Source: Sequoia sempervirens (Eukaryota > Streptophyta > Pinopsida > Cupressales > Cupressaceae). From it: a stretch of DNA of 64,000 nt. Where the stretch lies: positions 528,193,296 through 528,257,295 of the forward strand of contig VDFB02193867.1 of NCBI GenBank assembly GCA_007258455.2, read 5' to 3'. Of this stretch, positions 44,935 to 57,149 are shown piece after piece (the first letter of the stretch is position 1; each line of letters begins with the position of its first letter). Both the position numbers and the translations under genes were made by a program. A model generated the notes under the pieces. It was not told the origin of the DNA. It saw only the letters and a list, made by a program, of their open reading frames with translations, and made no database searches.

Positions 44935-45523
44935 TGATTACTAGCATTGATGAGCCTAGGGTTATGAAGGAGGCTATAGGTATGAATGATGTACTATGAG
45001 AAACTGACCATGAATGAGGAGATGGTTGTGTTAAAGAAAATTGGCACATGATATAATATATTTAATTTATGGAGATAAATCCATTGGATACATATGTACA
45101 TTCAAAAATAAAATTTTATTACATTGAAGTGTTGATAAGTATAAGGTGAGATTGGTTATGAAGGGATATTCGTAGGTTGTGGGAATTGATTATGGTGATA
45201 TTTTCTCCCTAGTTGTTGAGATGACATCCATTCAGTTTCTATTATCTTTTGCAATAAAGTTTCATGTTGAGGTTGAGTAGGTGCATCGGAAGAAAACTTT
45301 CTTTTGTAGTGATTTGGAGAAAGAGATTTGTATTTCATAATTAGAGCACTATAATAAAAAAAGGTAAATAAAATTTTGTTTGTAATTTCAAGAAATACTT
45401 TTATGGTCCTAAAAAATCTCCTAGGATATGATACCAAAATTTTGATTCTTTTTTGTTAAGATTTAAGATTTTCGAAGGTCTAGATTATATCATTGTATCT
45501 ATTATAAATTGGATGGTGAACAC
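44935..45523 (+). pseudogene. Copia reverse transcriptase fragment interrupted by copia 4
   Basis: Plus-strand blocks in order: EPRVMKEAIGMNDV, INPLDTYVHSKIK, then in another frame QVVGIDYGDIFSPVVEMTSI and FLLSFAIKFHVEVE, DLEKEICIS, and KKYFYGLKKSPRIWYQNFDS. These are the N-terminal two thirds of copia RT. It is cut at 45523 before the YVDD block, exactly where an LTR begins. Dead. Confidence 0.8.
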
Positions 45524-45912
45524 TGTTGTGAATAAATTATTGTACCTAGTTAATTCCTATTAGGGGACTTAGGGGAATTATTCACATATTAAGTTTAGTT
45601 AGGTCCTAGGATTCATTCTAGAAGTATTAATTATCTTTTCTAGATCTTATCTTATCCTAGGTAGTTATGAGTTAGTTGTCTCATGTGACAGGATTAACAC
45701 ACTTGTCATGATCTTTTCTAATCCTATTTCTCACCTTGCCTTTATAAGAAAAGCATCTCTTGCATATTTTACATCATTTTCATATATTGTAAATCTTGTA
45801 TCATATTATAATTCCTTTTTGGTGGAATATCATAGTATATTATTACTTCTCTCTTTTGCATGTGGAGGTTATTTGGTGTTGCAGATTGAAGATCTTGGTT
45901 GTTACTTCAGCA
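45524..45912 (+). repeat. 5' LTR of copia 4
   Basis: TGTTGTGAATAAATTATTG ... CTTCAGCA, 389 bases, with a TATA-like TTTATAAGAAAAG at 45741-45753. It is followed directly by the PBS. It begins inside the RT fragment of another copia element. Confidence 0.8.
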
Positions 45913-45924
45913 TGGTATCAAAGC
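45913..45924 (+). other. Copia 4 primer-binding site
   Basis: TGGTATCAAAGC, one base different from the copia initiator-Met PBS TGGTATCAGAGC, adjoining the LTR end. Confidence 0.85.
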
Positions 45925-47285
45925 TTTGAATTTTGCAAGTGTCATCCTTTTTCATAGAGAGTCTATACCATCAAATTTTTCATTGCAATTTGAGCTTCTT
46001 TTATGATATTATAAATTCATGTATTCTCTTCTCTTGTGTTTCAATATGATCTAGATAATTAGAAATGATTTGCAAAGATCTATTGATCCTATATTGCAAA
46101 TATGTATTTTAGTGACATATGGTGATTTCAACTATTTTGACTATAGTGTCAGTATTTTTTTGTTGTCCCATTGTATCCAAGAGGTTCAAAAAATTCATAT
46201 TTTTCTTTTGTTTCACTCAATTTGTCACCATTTACAACATTGGCAAAAAAGGGCTTGAAGCTCAAATTTGGAGAATAGATTTTTATAGGTGCAATTTTGA
46301 CCCAAATGAACCTTTTCATTGCATTTGGAAGGTTGATTCCATGAATTTTGATATAAAACTTTCCTATATTTGGAAAAAATTATTTTTGAGGAAAAAAAAA
46401 TTGCAAGTCATATGGCCCCCCCTGCATAGTCACCCAATAAGGCATCGCGTAAAAATTTTCAAAAAAATAAAATTTTAGTGCTTAGAAAAGTGCTCAGCTC
46501 CCTTGTTACAGGAACTTATGCAAAGCATTTTTTATAGCACTTAAAGCACTTGTTGAGTGATGTCTACAATACTCAAAGCATTCAACACCAATATTAAGGT
46601 GCAAGCGCCTGTGATGATTATCATTGGCACTACCTGCCAAGTGGGGGATAACTACTAGTGGTTTAAAAAACCATGACTTAAATTTTTTAAAAATGTTCCC
46701 ACAATTAGCCCAACTATTGCCACACTGCCGCTTGCCTACTGCCTAATGACCATCACCATCGATGGCACCACCCAAGGGGCCACCAAGGCCCTCCCTAAAG
46801 GCTAATTTGGTCATTTTTTAAAACTTGCACAAATTTTGATTCAGTTTTTGGATTTTAGTGAATGAGATGACTAAAAAAAGTTTGTTTGATGAGCTTCATA
46901 GTGGTGCAAGTTCCTTTTGCTAATTTTGTTAATTTCTTATGATTTCTACTAGCCTGAAGGTATATTTGCATTTATTACATACAACCAACATAACTTTTGC
47001 ATATGAAGTTAAAATTGATTTTTTTTTTTAAATTGCTTAGAAAATCACAAGGAATCTATTTGTAACATCTATTTTCTGATTTGACAAGTCATTTTTCTAA
47101 AAATTGCAAAAAACATCATGTGTTATAAATGATTGATTTGAGCATGTCCCTTGTACAACTTGCAAAAAAAAATTCATTGTAATTTTCAATGGGCATTGCA
47201 AATATAGGTTTAATACACTTTGGGTGGGTAATAGGTACAATTTAAGTGCCCATTTATCTTCTTTATCTTGTTATTCTTTTGTTCA
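45925..47285 (+). other. Long leader of copia 4 without recognised gene
   Basis: About 1.36 kb between PBS and gag. A 119-codon frame (46119-46478) is open but has no family resemblance and an aromatic-rich, AT-driven composition. Possible extra insertion in the leader. Confidence 0.4.
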
Positions 47286-47870
47286 GCATGATCAATCTAA
47301 GGCAAATTGAGCTCCTCACTCCACACAACTATCATATACAAAAGTTAAAAATGACCCAATTGCTATAATCTAAATTCTTATGGAAAATGTTAGATGATCA
47401 ACAACCCAAATTCAAAAGGGAATTTGAAAAATTTACTCATAGAAGTAAGTTAGATGAAGCAAAGGGTCTCATATGCTTACACATATACGATAATTTGTTG
47501 TTTCATATTGTGGATTATAAAATGCCTAAAGATGTTTGGGAAAAACTTGAATAATTGTATGGTCAATTCAATCAATTTAGAATATTACATCTTGAAGTAG
47601 ATCTAACATCACTCTCTCTAGATGCATTTCCTACTATTCAATATTTCTTTGCACAATTCAAAATGATTTTGTCACAATTGAAAGGATGTGCAAATGATAA
47701 ATATGAAGAAGCATGTATCTTCCTGATTATGTCTATGTTAAGAGGTCCTTATCAAGTGATTTCTTCTACTTTATATTCTACTATAGATTCCATGGGGAAA
47801 GATTATTAGATGCCTACTTTTGTGTTTTTTTATAAGTGTCTTACTAGGGTGTAGGAAAAGTTTATTTACA
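47286..47870 (+). pseudogene. Copia 4 gag
   Basis: Near 47286 the plus strand reads MINLRQIELLTPHNYHIQKL, then after shifts FEKFTHRSKLDEAKGLICLH and YKMPKDVWEKLE, stop, then frame 47555-47809 LYGQFNQFRILHLEVDLTSL, FKMILSQLKGCAND, FLIMSMLRGPYQVISSTLYS. This is the UBN2-type copia Gag. A Lys/Ser-rich stretch with stops follows to about 48080. Confidence 0.8.
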
Positions 47871-48079
47871 TGAACACTTCCTAATTCTAAGAACAAAGCT
47901 CTAATAGCTCAATCTTCCAAAGGTAAAGGAAATAATAAGAAGAATCCTAAGACACAATCATCTTCAAGTAGAGAGTCTCCCTCCAAAATAAAGTAGAAGA
48001 ATACTTAGAAGTACACCCATCTTTCTTCTTCTAACTCTAGAGATTCTTCTTCCAAGTCTAAGAAAAAGAAAGAAGAGCC

Positions 48080-48370
48080 TTGTTCTTTTTCTTAAAAAAT
48101 AGGCATAATGAGTCTTGTTGTTTCAAGAGACTAGAGACCTTGGATGAATCTATGGGGAGACATAATATTTTAGTTCCTAATTCTTCTTCCATGGGCAAAG
48201 GGCAAGCTCTTTTAGCATGTTCCTTTCATTCATCTACTAATAGTTGGATTCTTGATTATGATGCTTCACATCACATGAACAATTTACGTGATCTCCTTGA
48301 TTCCATTGCTCATACTCATACTTCTCATATTGCAGTTGGGAACTCTTCACATATTCAAATTTTTTGAACA
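48080..48370 (+). pseudogene. Copia 4 protease
   Basis: 95-codon frame with NSWILDYDASHHMNNL where active copia proteases have Asp-Ser-Gly-Ala-Ser-xx-H. The DSGA motif is changed to DYDA, so the catalytic site is damaged (Asp kept, Gly lost). It ends in a TGA where coding should continue. Confidence 0.8.
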
Positions 48371-48479
48371 GGCTCTATTTATATTCTAGATGATTGCATT
48401 GAGGATTGTCTTCTTGTTCTTGATATTTCAATAAATTTACTCTCCATATATCAAAATTTTCATTTTAGAGATTGAAATT

Positions 48480-49560
48480 CCGTTGAGTTTACTCCACATA
48501 ATGTTACTATTTGATAGTAACATTATCCTAAGAATGTTGTTGCTATAGGGATAGTTGATATCATAAGAACCATTTATTTTGGTTTGATGACTTTGAGTCT
48601 TCATTGGGTTCTTCCTTTATTGCTCATGTTGGTTCAATGAGAAAAAATTGTCATTAAAGGTTTGGGCACTTGAACTATAGATATCTTCAATAGATTCACA
48701 CACATAATGTAGTGGTTTGTGTTCCTAGGATCTCTTGCACTGATGGACTTTGTCAAGATTTTTCTCTTGGAATAAACATCCAGATCCTTTTTTTATTGGT
48801 CAAGCCACACTTGCAACCACACTCCTAGAGTTGGTTCATAGTGATCTCATGTCATTTCCAACTCCTTATTTTTTAGGGGATAAGTATGTGCTCACTTTTA
48901 TTGATGATATTCATGATGCACATGGGTCTATTTTTTGAAGTACAAGAGTGAGGTTCTCACCACCTTCAAGATCTTTCAAGTATTTTTGGAGTAGTCCAAA
49001 TTTTCTCTTTGATGGATATGCACAAATAATTGGGGGAGTATTTCAATCATGCATTTCATGATTTTTTTAGTGAGCATTCTATTCTTCATCATCACATGTA
49101 ATTCCTTACACTCCTAAAAAAAATGGTGTGGTTGAGAGAAAGAACATGACTTTATGGGAGATCCAATTTTATGATTTAATCTTTGTCCCTGAATGCATCT
49201 TTTTGGATTGAAGTTGTCAATTGTGGAAACTATATTTAGAACCATATACCTCACAAGGTAGTTTGAAATATGAATTCTAAGGAGGCTTGGTCTCATAACA
49301 AGCCTAATGTATCCTTCTTAAAAGTATTTTGTAGTGAGGCTTGGGCATTCATTTCAAATGGTCGACGTAAAGCAATAGATAAGAAGAGTTAATGCTTCAT
49401 TTTTGTTGGTTATTGTGATGATGTGAAGGAATACAAATTGTTTGATTCTAACACATTAGAGGTTCATTTTTTACATGATATTTATTTTTGTAAGTTCTTC
49501 ACACAAATAGGTCCTCCTTGAACTTCTTCTTCATCACTACCTACAACAACCAAGATGGAT
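48480..49560 (+). pseudogene. Copia 4 integrase, broken and truncated
   Basis: The zinc-domain lead GHLNYRYLQ lies near 48667, then SRISCTDGLC-type Cys and, in frame 48750-48938, LELVHSDLMSFPTPYFLGDK and YVLTFIDDIHDA, the core with its first Asp pair. IPYTPKKNGVVERKN near 49100 carries the third catalytic Glu. Downstream blocks are unreadable and RT is absent, so the element is truncated near 49560. No 3' LTR was recognised. Confidence 0.8.
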
Positions 49561-50319
49561 TGATAATTTAAGAGAGTGTGTTTTTATTCAAAGTGCATCT
49601 AGAGATAAGAATAGTGATTAAAATAAAATGATATTGTAGCATCATAAATTTTCACCCTTAAAAATTTCAAACTAGATTTAGCTTCCCCTATGCAATTGGA
49701 CCTAATTATGCTCTAAAATTACCCATTGTATAAGCATCTTTGGAAATGAGAATTAAATTAGGAATTAATATTTAATACTTATTTGATGACACACAAAGCC
49801 CCCAAATAGGTCTGGTCCAGGGTGCTGGCACCATTTTCTACCCTATTTTGGCTCCAATTTAAGTATATTATTTATTGGTATTTTAACATTTAAAAATTTA
49901 AATTTAATTTAACAGTTTTTGACAATTAATTTTACGGGAAAATAAATTAATGCATATAAATATAAGTATTTTTCACCATTTAAAATATTAGGAAATTTAC
50001 ATCATAATTGAGCATCCTAAAAAGAAGTCAAAAGCAAAATTAGTAGATGTTACAATCTTTATGATTAGTCAAGGTTCATGTTTGCAATGCGTCTAGTCTT
50101 CATGTGAGTTTATTCATTTTTTATATTTATTTATTTTGTCAATATTAACACTTGCAGTACTTCAAATCAAGAAATTAATTCTCCTTGAAGGTGATGAGTA
50201 TAATGAATTCAATCCATCAAGGAAAGAAAGTTTGAGTGTTAAGTTGCAACATTTGTCAATTTATCATTCTTTTTATTGTTTTTACCTCTACTTGATTGAG
50301 GGTAAGAATTATTTACTAT
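49561..50319. other. AT-rich, no recognised gene
   Basis: Contains ATTTAAAATTTAAAT-type runs near 49885 but no domain. Confidence 0.4.
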
Positions 50320-51611
50320 TGAACAAGACAACTAAGAGGGGGGTGAATTAGTTGTGACAAATTTTAAACTTGAAAACTTCCATTAGAAACTAGATCAATT
50401 ACAAATCCTTTACTCTGCTAAAATGATTAATCATTAAGTGCAAAGGCAGAAACTAAAAAACATCACATACACAATAACACCATATTTACGTGGAAAACCC
50501 AATAAGGGAAAAACCATGGTGAGGATTAGCTCCCAATAAATTTTTTTTATCAAAACCAATTACAAAGGCTCACTGCTAGAGAAGGCTCACTACCAAAATA
50601 GAACTTACTGTCCAACAAGGGTTAACCACCTAGAGGGCTCACTACCACACATATACAAAGAAGATAAAAGAGATATGTTACAGAGTGAAGAAAATCTCAA
50701 TGCAATAGAGATTTCCACTAGAATTCGCTCAATCACTTACAGACATGCATGAATGATAGAGTACACCTCCAGCTCACTACATCCAGAAACTCAACAACTA
50801 GATTTCACACTGGTCTACCAAACTTGCATCACATTTGCATTGTTTCGAATCTACTTCACATCTATCTTGCTCTATTTCTTTGCATTACCTCTCCATACAC
50901 ATTTCACCAATATATCATCCTATATTTATACTATCTTCAACTTTGAAACATATCCAAAGTTAGCCATACAACATTTAAATTTAAATTAGGTCGGTGCCAA
51001 AACATTCTAGGGTGGAATTAGAATGAGGGAAACCTAAACACACTCTCAATAAGGACCCAATTAAGTTCCAACACTTTTCATGAACTTTGCAAGTAGTGTT
51101 TAACACAAGGTTGGACAAACCAATGTAAAACACATAGAACAATTAAGCACATGCAACCCTTAACATGATCCATTCTTTCTAGACAACAAAATTATTTGCA
51201 AAATGATCATATCAGCTTAACTCCAAAACTGCAAGACATAAAACTTGAATAGGAAGAAATATAGAGAAACTACATTTCTCCCAAACCTCAACTAGATACC
51301 CTAAAAATCACATTTCACAATTGGTGAGTTCATAACTCACACTGTACAACAATTCAAAAACTCAAAATTTGGTTACAACAGCTTCCAACAACCATGATCA
51401 TCATATCTAAACCACACAAACATATGAGCAAATCCCAAAGGAAAACTTGGAGCAACCATTGAATACCAGCAAACTTTTTCCATTAAAATTTTCTCAATAT
51501 CCTTGACATATACAACCAATAACCTTCATCAATGAAATTAATGACAACAGCAACCAATTGATAACCAATTAACCAGTTGACATCAATGACAAAACCTTCA
51601 TTCTTGTAACA
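50320..51611 (-). repeat. 3' LTR of copia 3
   Basis: Minus strand starts TGTTACAAGAATGAAGG at 51611, right after the polypurine tract AAAAGGGGAGAT, and ends TCTTGTTCA at 50320: 1292 bases with TG...CA. A minus-strand TATA box (GTATAAATATAGG) lies at 50919-50933. The R/U5 part matches the copia 1 LTR at 35462-35900, so both belong to one family. Confidence 0.8.
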
Positions 51612-51943
51612 ATCTCCCCTTTTGTCATTGATAACAACACATGATGTGAAAAACCATCAAATCCAACACAACAACTCCAAATACACTTTCCATGATTTTA
51701 CTTTCTCCCCCTTAGCAAACATTCTCTTTTTTTCACATTTATCTCTCCTCTCCCCCTTTGACATCAATGGAAAAGGACAAATATATTTTACATTGATTTC
51801 CCCTTTGACATTGAGAAAAATAATACTCTCTCAATGACAACACATGACACTGCCTACTCCCCCTAAGAGGTAGCCACCAAAACATTAGTCTAGAAGAAAG
51901 ATAGATCCATAGACCCACTGGACTGATGTATCTCCATATACAT
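51612..51943 (-). other. Copia 3 3' internal non-coding segment and polypurine tract
   Basis: Minus strand AAAAGGGGAGAT (51612-51623) borders the LTR. A second purine stretch, TTAGGGGGAGTAG, lies near 51862. Confidence 0.6.
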
Positions 51944-52320
51944 CTAGTTCAAGAAAGGAGGGGAAGTAACCCCTAACTTCTCCCATAGATACTCAAAAAT
52001 ATCTTTAGGAAGAGCCTTCATAAATATATTAGCAATCTGATCCTTCATAGGTACATACTCAAGTTTTACTTCATTCTCCACAACCTTCTCTCTCAAAAAG
52101 TGATACCTGATAGATATATGCTTTGTCCTCAAGGGCATCATTGAATTCTTTGAAATGTTAATTGCACTTGTATTATCATAGAAAATAGAAATAGGATCAT
52201 CATACATTACTCTGATATCTTTAAATGTTTGTCTCATCCACAAAACTTGTGTATAGTAAGATTTTGAGGTAATATACTTAGCTTCAATAGTGGATAAGGA
52301 AACTAAATCCTATTTTTTAC
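51944..52320 (-). pseudogene. Copia 3 RNase H
   Basis: The 99-codon frame contains PISIFYDNTSAINISKNSMM, RTKHISIRYHFLREKVVENE and LEYVPMKDQIANIFMKALPK, the D-N-x-S-A and K-H-I-D-x-R-Y-H-F signature of copia RNase H (Ser replaces Asp in HIS). The preceding STIEAKYI block lies near 52285. The frame is open to its natural end, but the upstream part has stops. Confidence 0.85.
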
Positions 52321-53431
52321 TCAACTATGCCACCAATCTACAACCAAGAAAGAATGCACCAACACTTGTACTTTTTTATATCATCTACATAGCTAGCCCA
52401 ATCTAGATTTGTATAAGCACTTGTTGTAAAATCAATATCCCTAGGATACTAAAAGTTATAATATGGAGAACCATTGAAATATCTAAATATTCTCTTAACA
52501 ATAGCAACATGTGTTTCTTTAAGATCTTCTTGAAATCTAGCCACAAGACAAGTTGCATGCATGATATCCGATCTAGTAGCAGTCAAATACAATAGTCCAC
52601 CAATCATAGATCTATATTTACTCTAATCAGCCTTAGGTGAATCATCATCTTTACTTAATTTGTAACTAGTCACCATAGGAGTGCATACCGGTTTGGAACC
52701 ATCCATCACAAACTTCTTCAATATTTCTCCTACATACTTTGACTGTGAAATAAAAATCCCTTTCTCTAGCTAATTGATCTATAGCCCAAGAAAGAAATTC
52801 ATCTCACCAAACATGGACATCTCAAACTCTTTTTACATATCTTCATCAAACATCTTACACATAGTTTCATTTCCTCTAAAGATAATGGCATCAACATATA
52901 CAACTACTATCAAGATCTTGTCATTTTCAATTTTAAAATGCAGATTACTATCTATCTTACCTTTGTTGAAACCTTGTTGAATCAAATACCTATCTAACCT
53001 TGCATACCAAGATATAGGAGCTTACATCAATCCATACAAATATTTCTTCATTCTACAAACCATATATGATTGATCTGATAACTGAAATCCTTCCAGTTGT
53101 TCCATGTAGACCTCTTATTCTACCTCACCATTCAAGAATGTAGACTTAACATCCATCTGATAGAGCTTGAGATCTTTATGAGCAAAAAATCCTAAGAACA
53201 TCCTAATAGCTTCCATTCTTGCCGACAGAGAAAAAATTTACTGAAAATATATAACTTCTACTTGTGAGTAACTTTTACACACAAGTGTTGCTTTATTTCT
53301 AACCACTTCTCCATTCTCATTCAATTTGTTTTTGAATACCCACTTTGATCCTATTATTTTTTCATCTACCCGTCTAGGGACTATTTCCAAAGTTTGACTC
53401 CTCTCAATCTACATAATTTCTTCTTTCATAG
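52321..53431 (-). pseudogene. Copia 3 reverse transcriptase, broken
   Basis: Minus-strand blocks in order: [73 protein letters not shown], the catalytic block VVYVDAIIFRGNE (YVDA in place of YVDD), [31 protein letters not shown], and GLLYLTATRSDI. Several stops. The 5' end is cut at 53431, where the Ty3 LTR starts. Confidence 0.85.
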
Positions 53432-54245
53432 TGTTAGCTCTCAAAAAAGTAGGTTTGAACCATGAAAGGTTGCCAAGCTTTCATAATGTTTCAGGGTAAC
53501 AGAACAAGGCTTGAAACAATCAAACCTTCTACTCTTCTGGTGCTGCAAGACCAAGGTGGGTGTACCTTTTTGAATAGTGCAGACTTATCATATGTTTATC
53601 TTTACGGAGTGCTTTTTCCACAATGGCAGATGACAGTGAACAAACTAAACTCAATAACTACCTACTAATCTAAATCATAGGATGCTTAATTAATTGATAC
53701 AAAGAAACTGGAATGGATTCAAATAGTGAAATACAGAGACTAGTGCCTTGTTGGGCGAGCGAAGTCAAATGATATCAAGATGAACAACACATTCTGAGAA
53801 AACACAAATTATCTGGCATTTATGTGTTTACAACTTGTATAAACTTGCAACAATATGACTACTAAGTTCTACCTCAATAATCCATAATGAAATCTCTCTG
53901 ATTACTATGATCAATAAAAGGATTTAATCTTTGCTTGAAAGAACCAATTGATTAATCACATGAACATAGCAAATGTGTATTGATAAATTGAACATAAACT
54001 TGTTATGTCAACTTAAATAACCAGAAAAATCAATCATGGAGACAACCTAGCAGTATTTTTCATTTTAACTCAAAAGATAATTGACACCAGAAAAATGTAG
54101 CAACATCAACTGAATCTCATAAATACCTCCATTGTGAAAATCATGCAACAATAGCCTCTAGTCTGATGATTTTATTCTAATGTATCTCCTTGCAGTGTAT
54201 CGAAAAATCTAATCTTTGGTCCTCTCAATTAACAATTACATCATG

Positions 54246-54253
54246 CTTATATA
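54246..54253 (-). promoter_or_regulatory. TATA box of element C LTR
   Basis: TATATAAG on the minus strand. The same site is preserved in the other LTR near 63256-63263. Confidence 0.6.
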
Positions 54254-54882
54254 CACACCAGCATGAGAAAAGATGAAAATAGAACATCATGTTGGCCTCA
54301 GCACCAAATTCGGGCTCCAAAAGATGTCGGCCTGCAACAGTTATTCAAATAGATTCATGTCAGCCAAAGTGGTGAATTTCAATTTTTTACCAATAAGTAG
54401 TCGGTGAGACATATCACAACTTATGCCGAAGGAAACTCAAAACGTTCATCGTTCTACTTGAATATTGTTTTCACATTCGCTGTAGCTACCAGCACATTAT
54501 ACCGAAGCCACGTAGTAGCCTTTTGTTCCATCTGCATATTGCTATAGCATGTTCGGGTTGGTGAAATGTTATACAGATTATTCATTGTTACACTGAGGAC
54601 CCACTTCATTCCTCACATGTCACTGTGACAAATCACCTCTCCTGCTGACAAGCCCACATATAATATGTATGTTGTTGTAGCTCAAAAGTGTCAGGAAGAC
54701 CTTATAGAGAATACACAAGTCACACCGAAAGGTCTTACCATCCTCGCAAGTCACCGAGACCCAACATTTCTCACACCGACAGACCGCTCATCATGTGTGT
54801 CGCTATAGCTTGTGACTGTCGAGGAAACCCTTTGTAGATCATATTACATAATTTTTCCAAAAACCCCGAGCACAATCCAATT

Positions 54883-55105
54883 CGCCAAGACAACACCCCC
54901 TAACACCAACAAAGGCACCCCCGGAACAATATCGGCAAGACCCACCTGTATTGCCAGGACCTACCGATCTCTCACCGAAAGCCGCATATTGAACCTCGTT
55001 GGCAAGACACATTGAGTTCGCCAAGACACAACAATGAAGCAACACTAGTCATACTGAAGAACCCTGAAGCGTCGGTCGGTATAACAAGCCGACATCGGCA
55101 AGACC
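54883..55105. repeat. Degenerate 10-base motif cluster in U3
   Basis: CGCCAAGACA (54883, 55019), CGGCAAGACC (54933, 55096), TGGCAAGACA (55000), TGCCAGGACC (54952), on a background rich in CCGA and TCGG. Confidence 0.7.
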
Positions 55106-55499
55106 TTTCAAGGAAAGTTATAACCCTCGCCGATAGAACTCTCCAAATATCAATAGATGCCCTCGTATGAACTAATCGGGGAGACAACGAGAGTTTCGCC
55201 AAAACATCAACCCGATAACCAAAACTCCCACCGATGTGTAACATATGCCAAGAAATCGGTATGACACTCTATAATTGTTGTGACACTGTGCCGAAAGTAG
55301 AACCCTCTTTCGATAAAAGACCACATTAAATCCTGTCGCCAAAAAATCAAGAATTTGGTGAGACGTTAGCCCGACTGCCAAGACAAATACCAATAGAAGC
55401 CTCCACCGTCACCAACACAAGAGACATGTCTTGCCGATAACTTGGAGGATTATGAATAAAATCAATCATGTGAAAATATCAATTTTTATAGTTCCAACA

Positions 55500-55762
55500 G
55501 TGGCTCCATCTGGGGATGATTGAGTGTAAGATCAATGCAAGGATCCAGAATCTCTGGGAGAGTAAACCAGATAGAGAAAGAACCAATGAGTAGCAATGGA
55601 ATGAATGGTAAAGGAAATGGATGCAGAGAATGTAAGATGGAAGTGAAGTGGAAAGTGGAATGGAAATGAATGCAAACCTAAACTACTGTGCATGGAGAAT
55701 AATTTTAAAGAGGGCCATCAAGAGTTGTCCATGCACTGGAAACCCTTAATCCTCTGTGATGC
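55500..55762 (-). other. Element C 3' internal non-coding segment
   Basis: Between the integrase stop and the LTR. No strong polypurine tract: the bases before the LTR read CCCCAGATGGAGCCAC. Confidence 0.5.
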
Positions 55763-56734
55763 TCAAGAGAAGAAAAGCTTCAAGAATTTCCCATGAACAG
55801 GAAATTCTTGATCTTCAGCAACCATGTTCTGCAAATAGTATGAATCTTCACCCCCTTTTCTGACAACAAGAAATGGTCCCAGCCAGAGAGCTTCAAATTT
55901 ACCATGTTTTCCCTTCTCCTGACACCTTGCATTCCACATTAACACCAAGTCATTCTCTTCAAATTTTCTATTCTTTGCCTTCTTATCAAACATATATTTC
56001 ATTTGTGCTTGTAACTTCATGTTTTGACTTTGGGCCTCTCTTCTTACTTCATCAAGTTCAGCAAGTTATTCCATTATGTCTTCCATAGGCTCAGGAACTT
56101 CCCAATCTTCCTGTAAAAAAAACTTATAGACTGGCAACAAGTTCTGCAGAGGCATCCTGGCCTGTGCTCCATACACTAGTTCAAATGGTGATTTTCCAAT
56201 TGCCTTCTTCACAGTGATCCTATCAGCCCACACAGCCAGCTTTAGCTTTGAATCCCAAGCTTTCTTGTTATTTTCCAGCATCCTTTTTATAATCTTTAAA
56301 AGACTCTTATTGCTTGACTCTGCTTGACCATTGGCTTGTGGATGATAAGGAGCTGCATAAGAAATAGTAATGCCATACCTTTCACAAAAACTTTTGAATT
56401 CATTTGATCTAAAGCACATCCCATTGTCTATGACTATCCTCACTGGTGTACCAAATATGGTGATAATATTGTCCATCAAGAAATTAGTTACTACCTTACT
56501 TGTAGCCTGCTCAGTTGGAACTGCCTCCACCCATTTTGTAAAATAATCAGTGGCAACTAATATCCATCTATGTCCTCCACTTGACCTCTCATGTATCTCT
56601 CCAATAAAATCAATTCCCCATTGATGAAAAGGGGCATTCGCTTGCAGAGGTCGAAGTAGCAAAGCACCTTGATACTTCAATTTACCAGAAAACTTTTGAA
56701 AAGCTTCGCACTTCCTCACGTGTAAAAGAATCAT
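55763..56734 (-). pseudogene. Element C integrase core and C-terminal domain
   Basis: In the 222-codon frame (56066-56734) the catalytic triad is Asp42 (GIDFIGE), Asp103 (VIDNG) and Glu139 (QAES), with 35 residues between Asp103 and Glu139, the DDx35E spacing. The zinc domain ends with RKCEAF, where the second Cys of Cys-x2-Cys is Phe. A TAA at 56066 (from CAA by position) splits it from the C-terminal part 55763-56020 (KFEENDLVLMWNARCQEKGK, KFEALWLGPFLV), the Ty3 GPF/Y module. Inactive through the stop and upstream frame shift. Confidence 0.9.
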
Positions 56735-57149
56735 TAAAAACTTTTGGCCAATAATACCTAGCCCTGAGAATCTTGTGTGCAGTCATCTTTGCTGAGTAGT
56801 GACCCCCACAAACTCCTTCATACATTTCACTTAGAACATGCTTGGCCTGTGATTCATCCAGACATAATAATAATACGCCATCTCTGTTTTTCCAAAACAA
56901 ATCTCCATCAATGAAAACATACTTTGATGCATGTAACTTCAAAGTTCTCTTTTGGCTGTCACTTAGCCCATCTAGACACTTCATGTATTTGAGATAATGC
57001 ATAATATCAGTATACCATAGAGTGTGTTCAATGCTTGCAATTGCAGCCCCTTCTTCAATATTGCAAATCTGATTTACCTCAATATTGGTTTCTTCCATCA
57101 GTCTTGCCAAACCTTGGCCTCTAACCAGCTTAGTGATTTGTATCTCCAT
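56682..57149 (-). pseudogene. Element C integrase zinc-binding N-terminal domain
   Basis: The 155-codon frame begins in the RNase H-integrase linker (MEIQITKLVRGQGLARLMEE) and runs through DGDLFWKNRDGVLLLCLDES to EMYEGVCGGHYSAKMTAHKI, with the paired His of the HHCC domain. A frame shift near 56730 (RARYYWPKVFNDSFTREE) breaks it from the core domain. Confidence 0.85.

Larger units (their letters stand above)
53432..55499 (-). repeat. 3' LTR of element C (complete)
   Basis: Minus strand TGTTGGAACTATAAAAATTG (55499) to GAGAGCTAACA (53432): 2068 bases with TG...CA ends. A minus-strand TATA box (TATATAAG) is at 54246-54253, making U3 about 1.24 kb. U3 carries repeated CGCCAAGACA-like motifs and is less AT-rich than R/U5. 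Confidence 0.9.

Noticed and set aside
46119..46478. 119-codon plus-strand frame in the copia 4 leader
   Set aside because: Composition is driven by AT-rich codons, with no domain; kept only as a remark in the leader entry.
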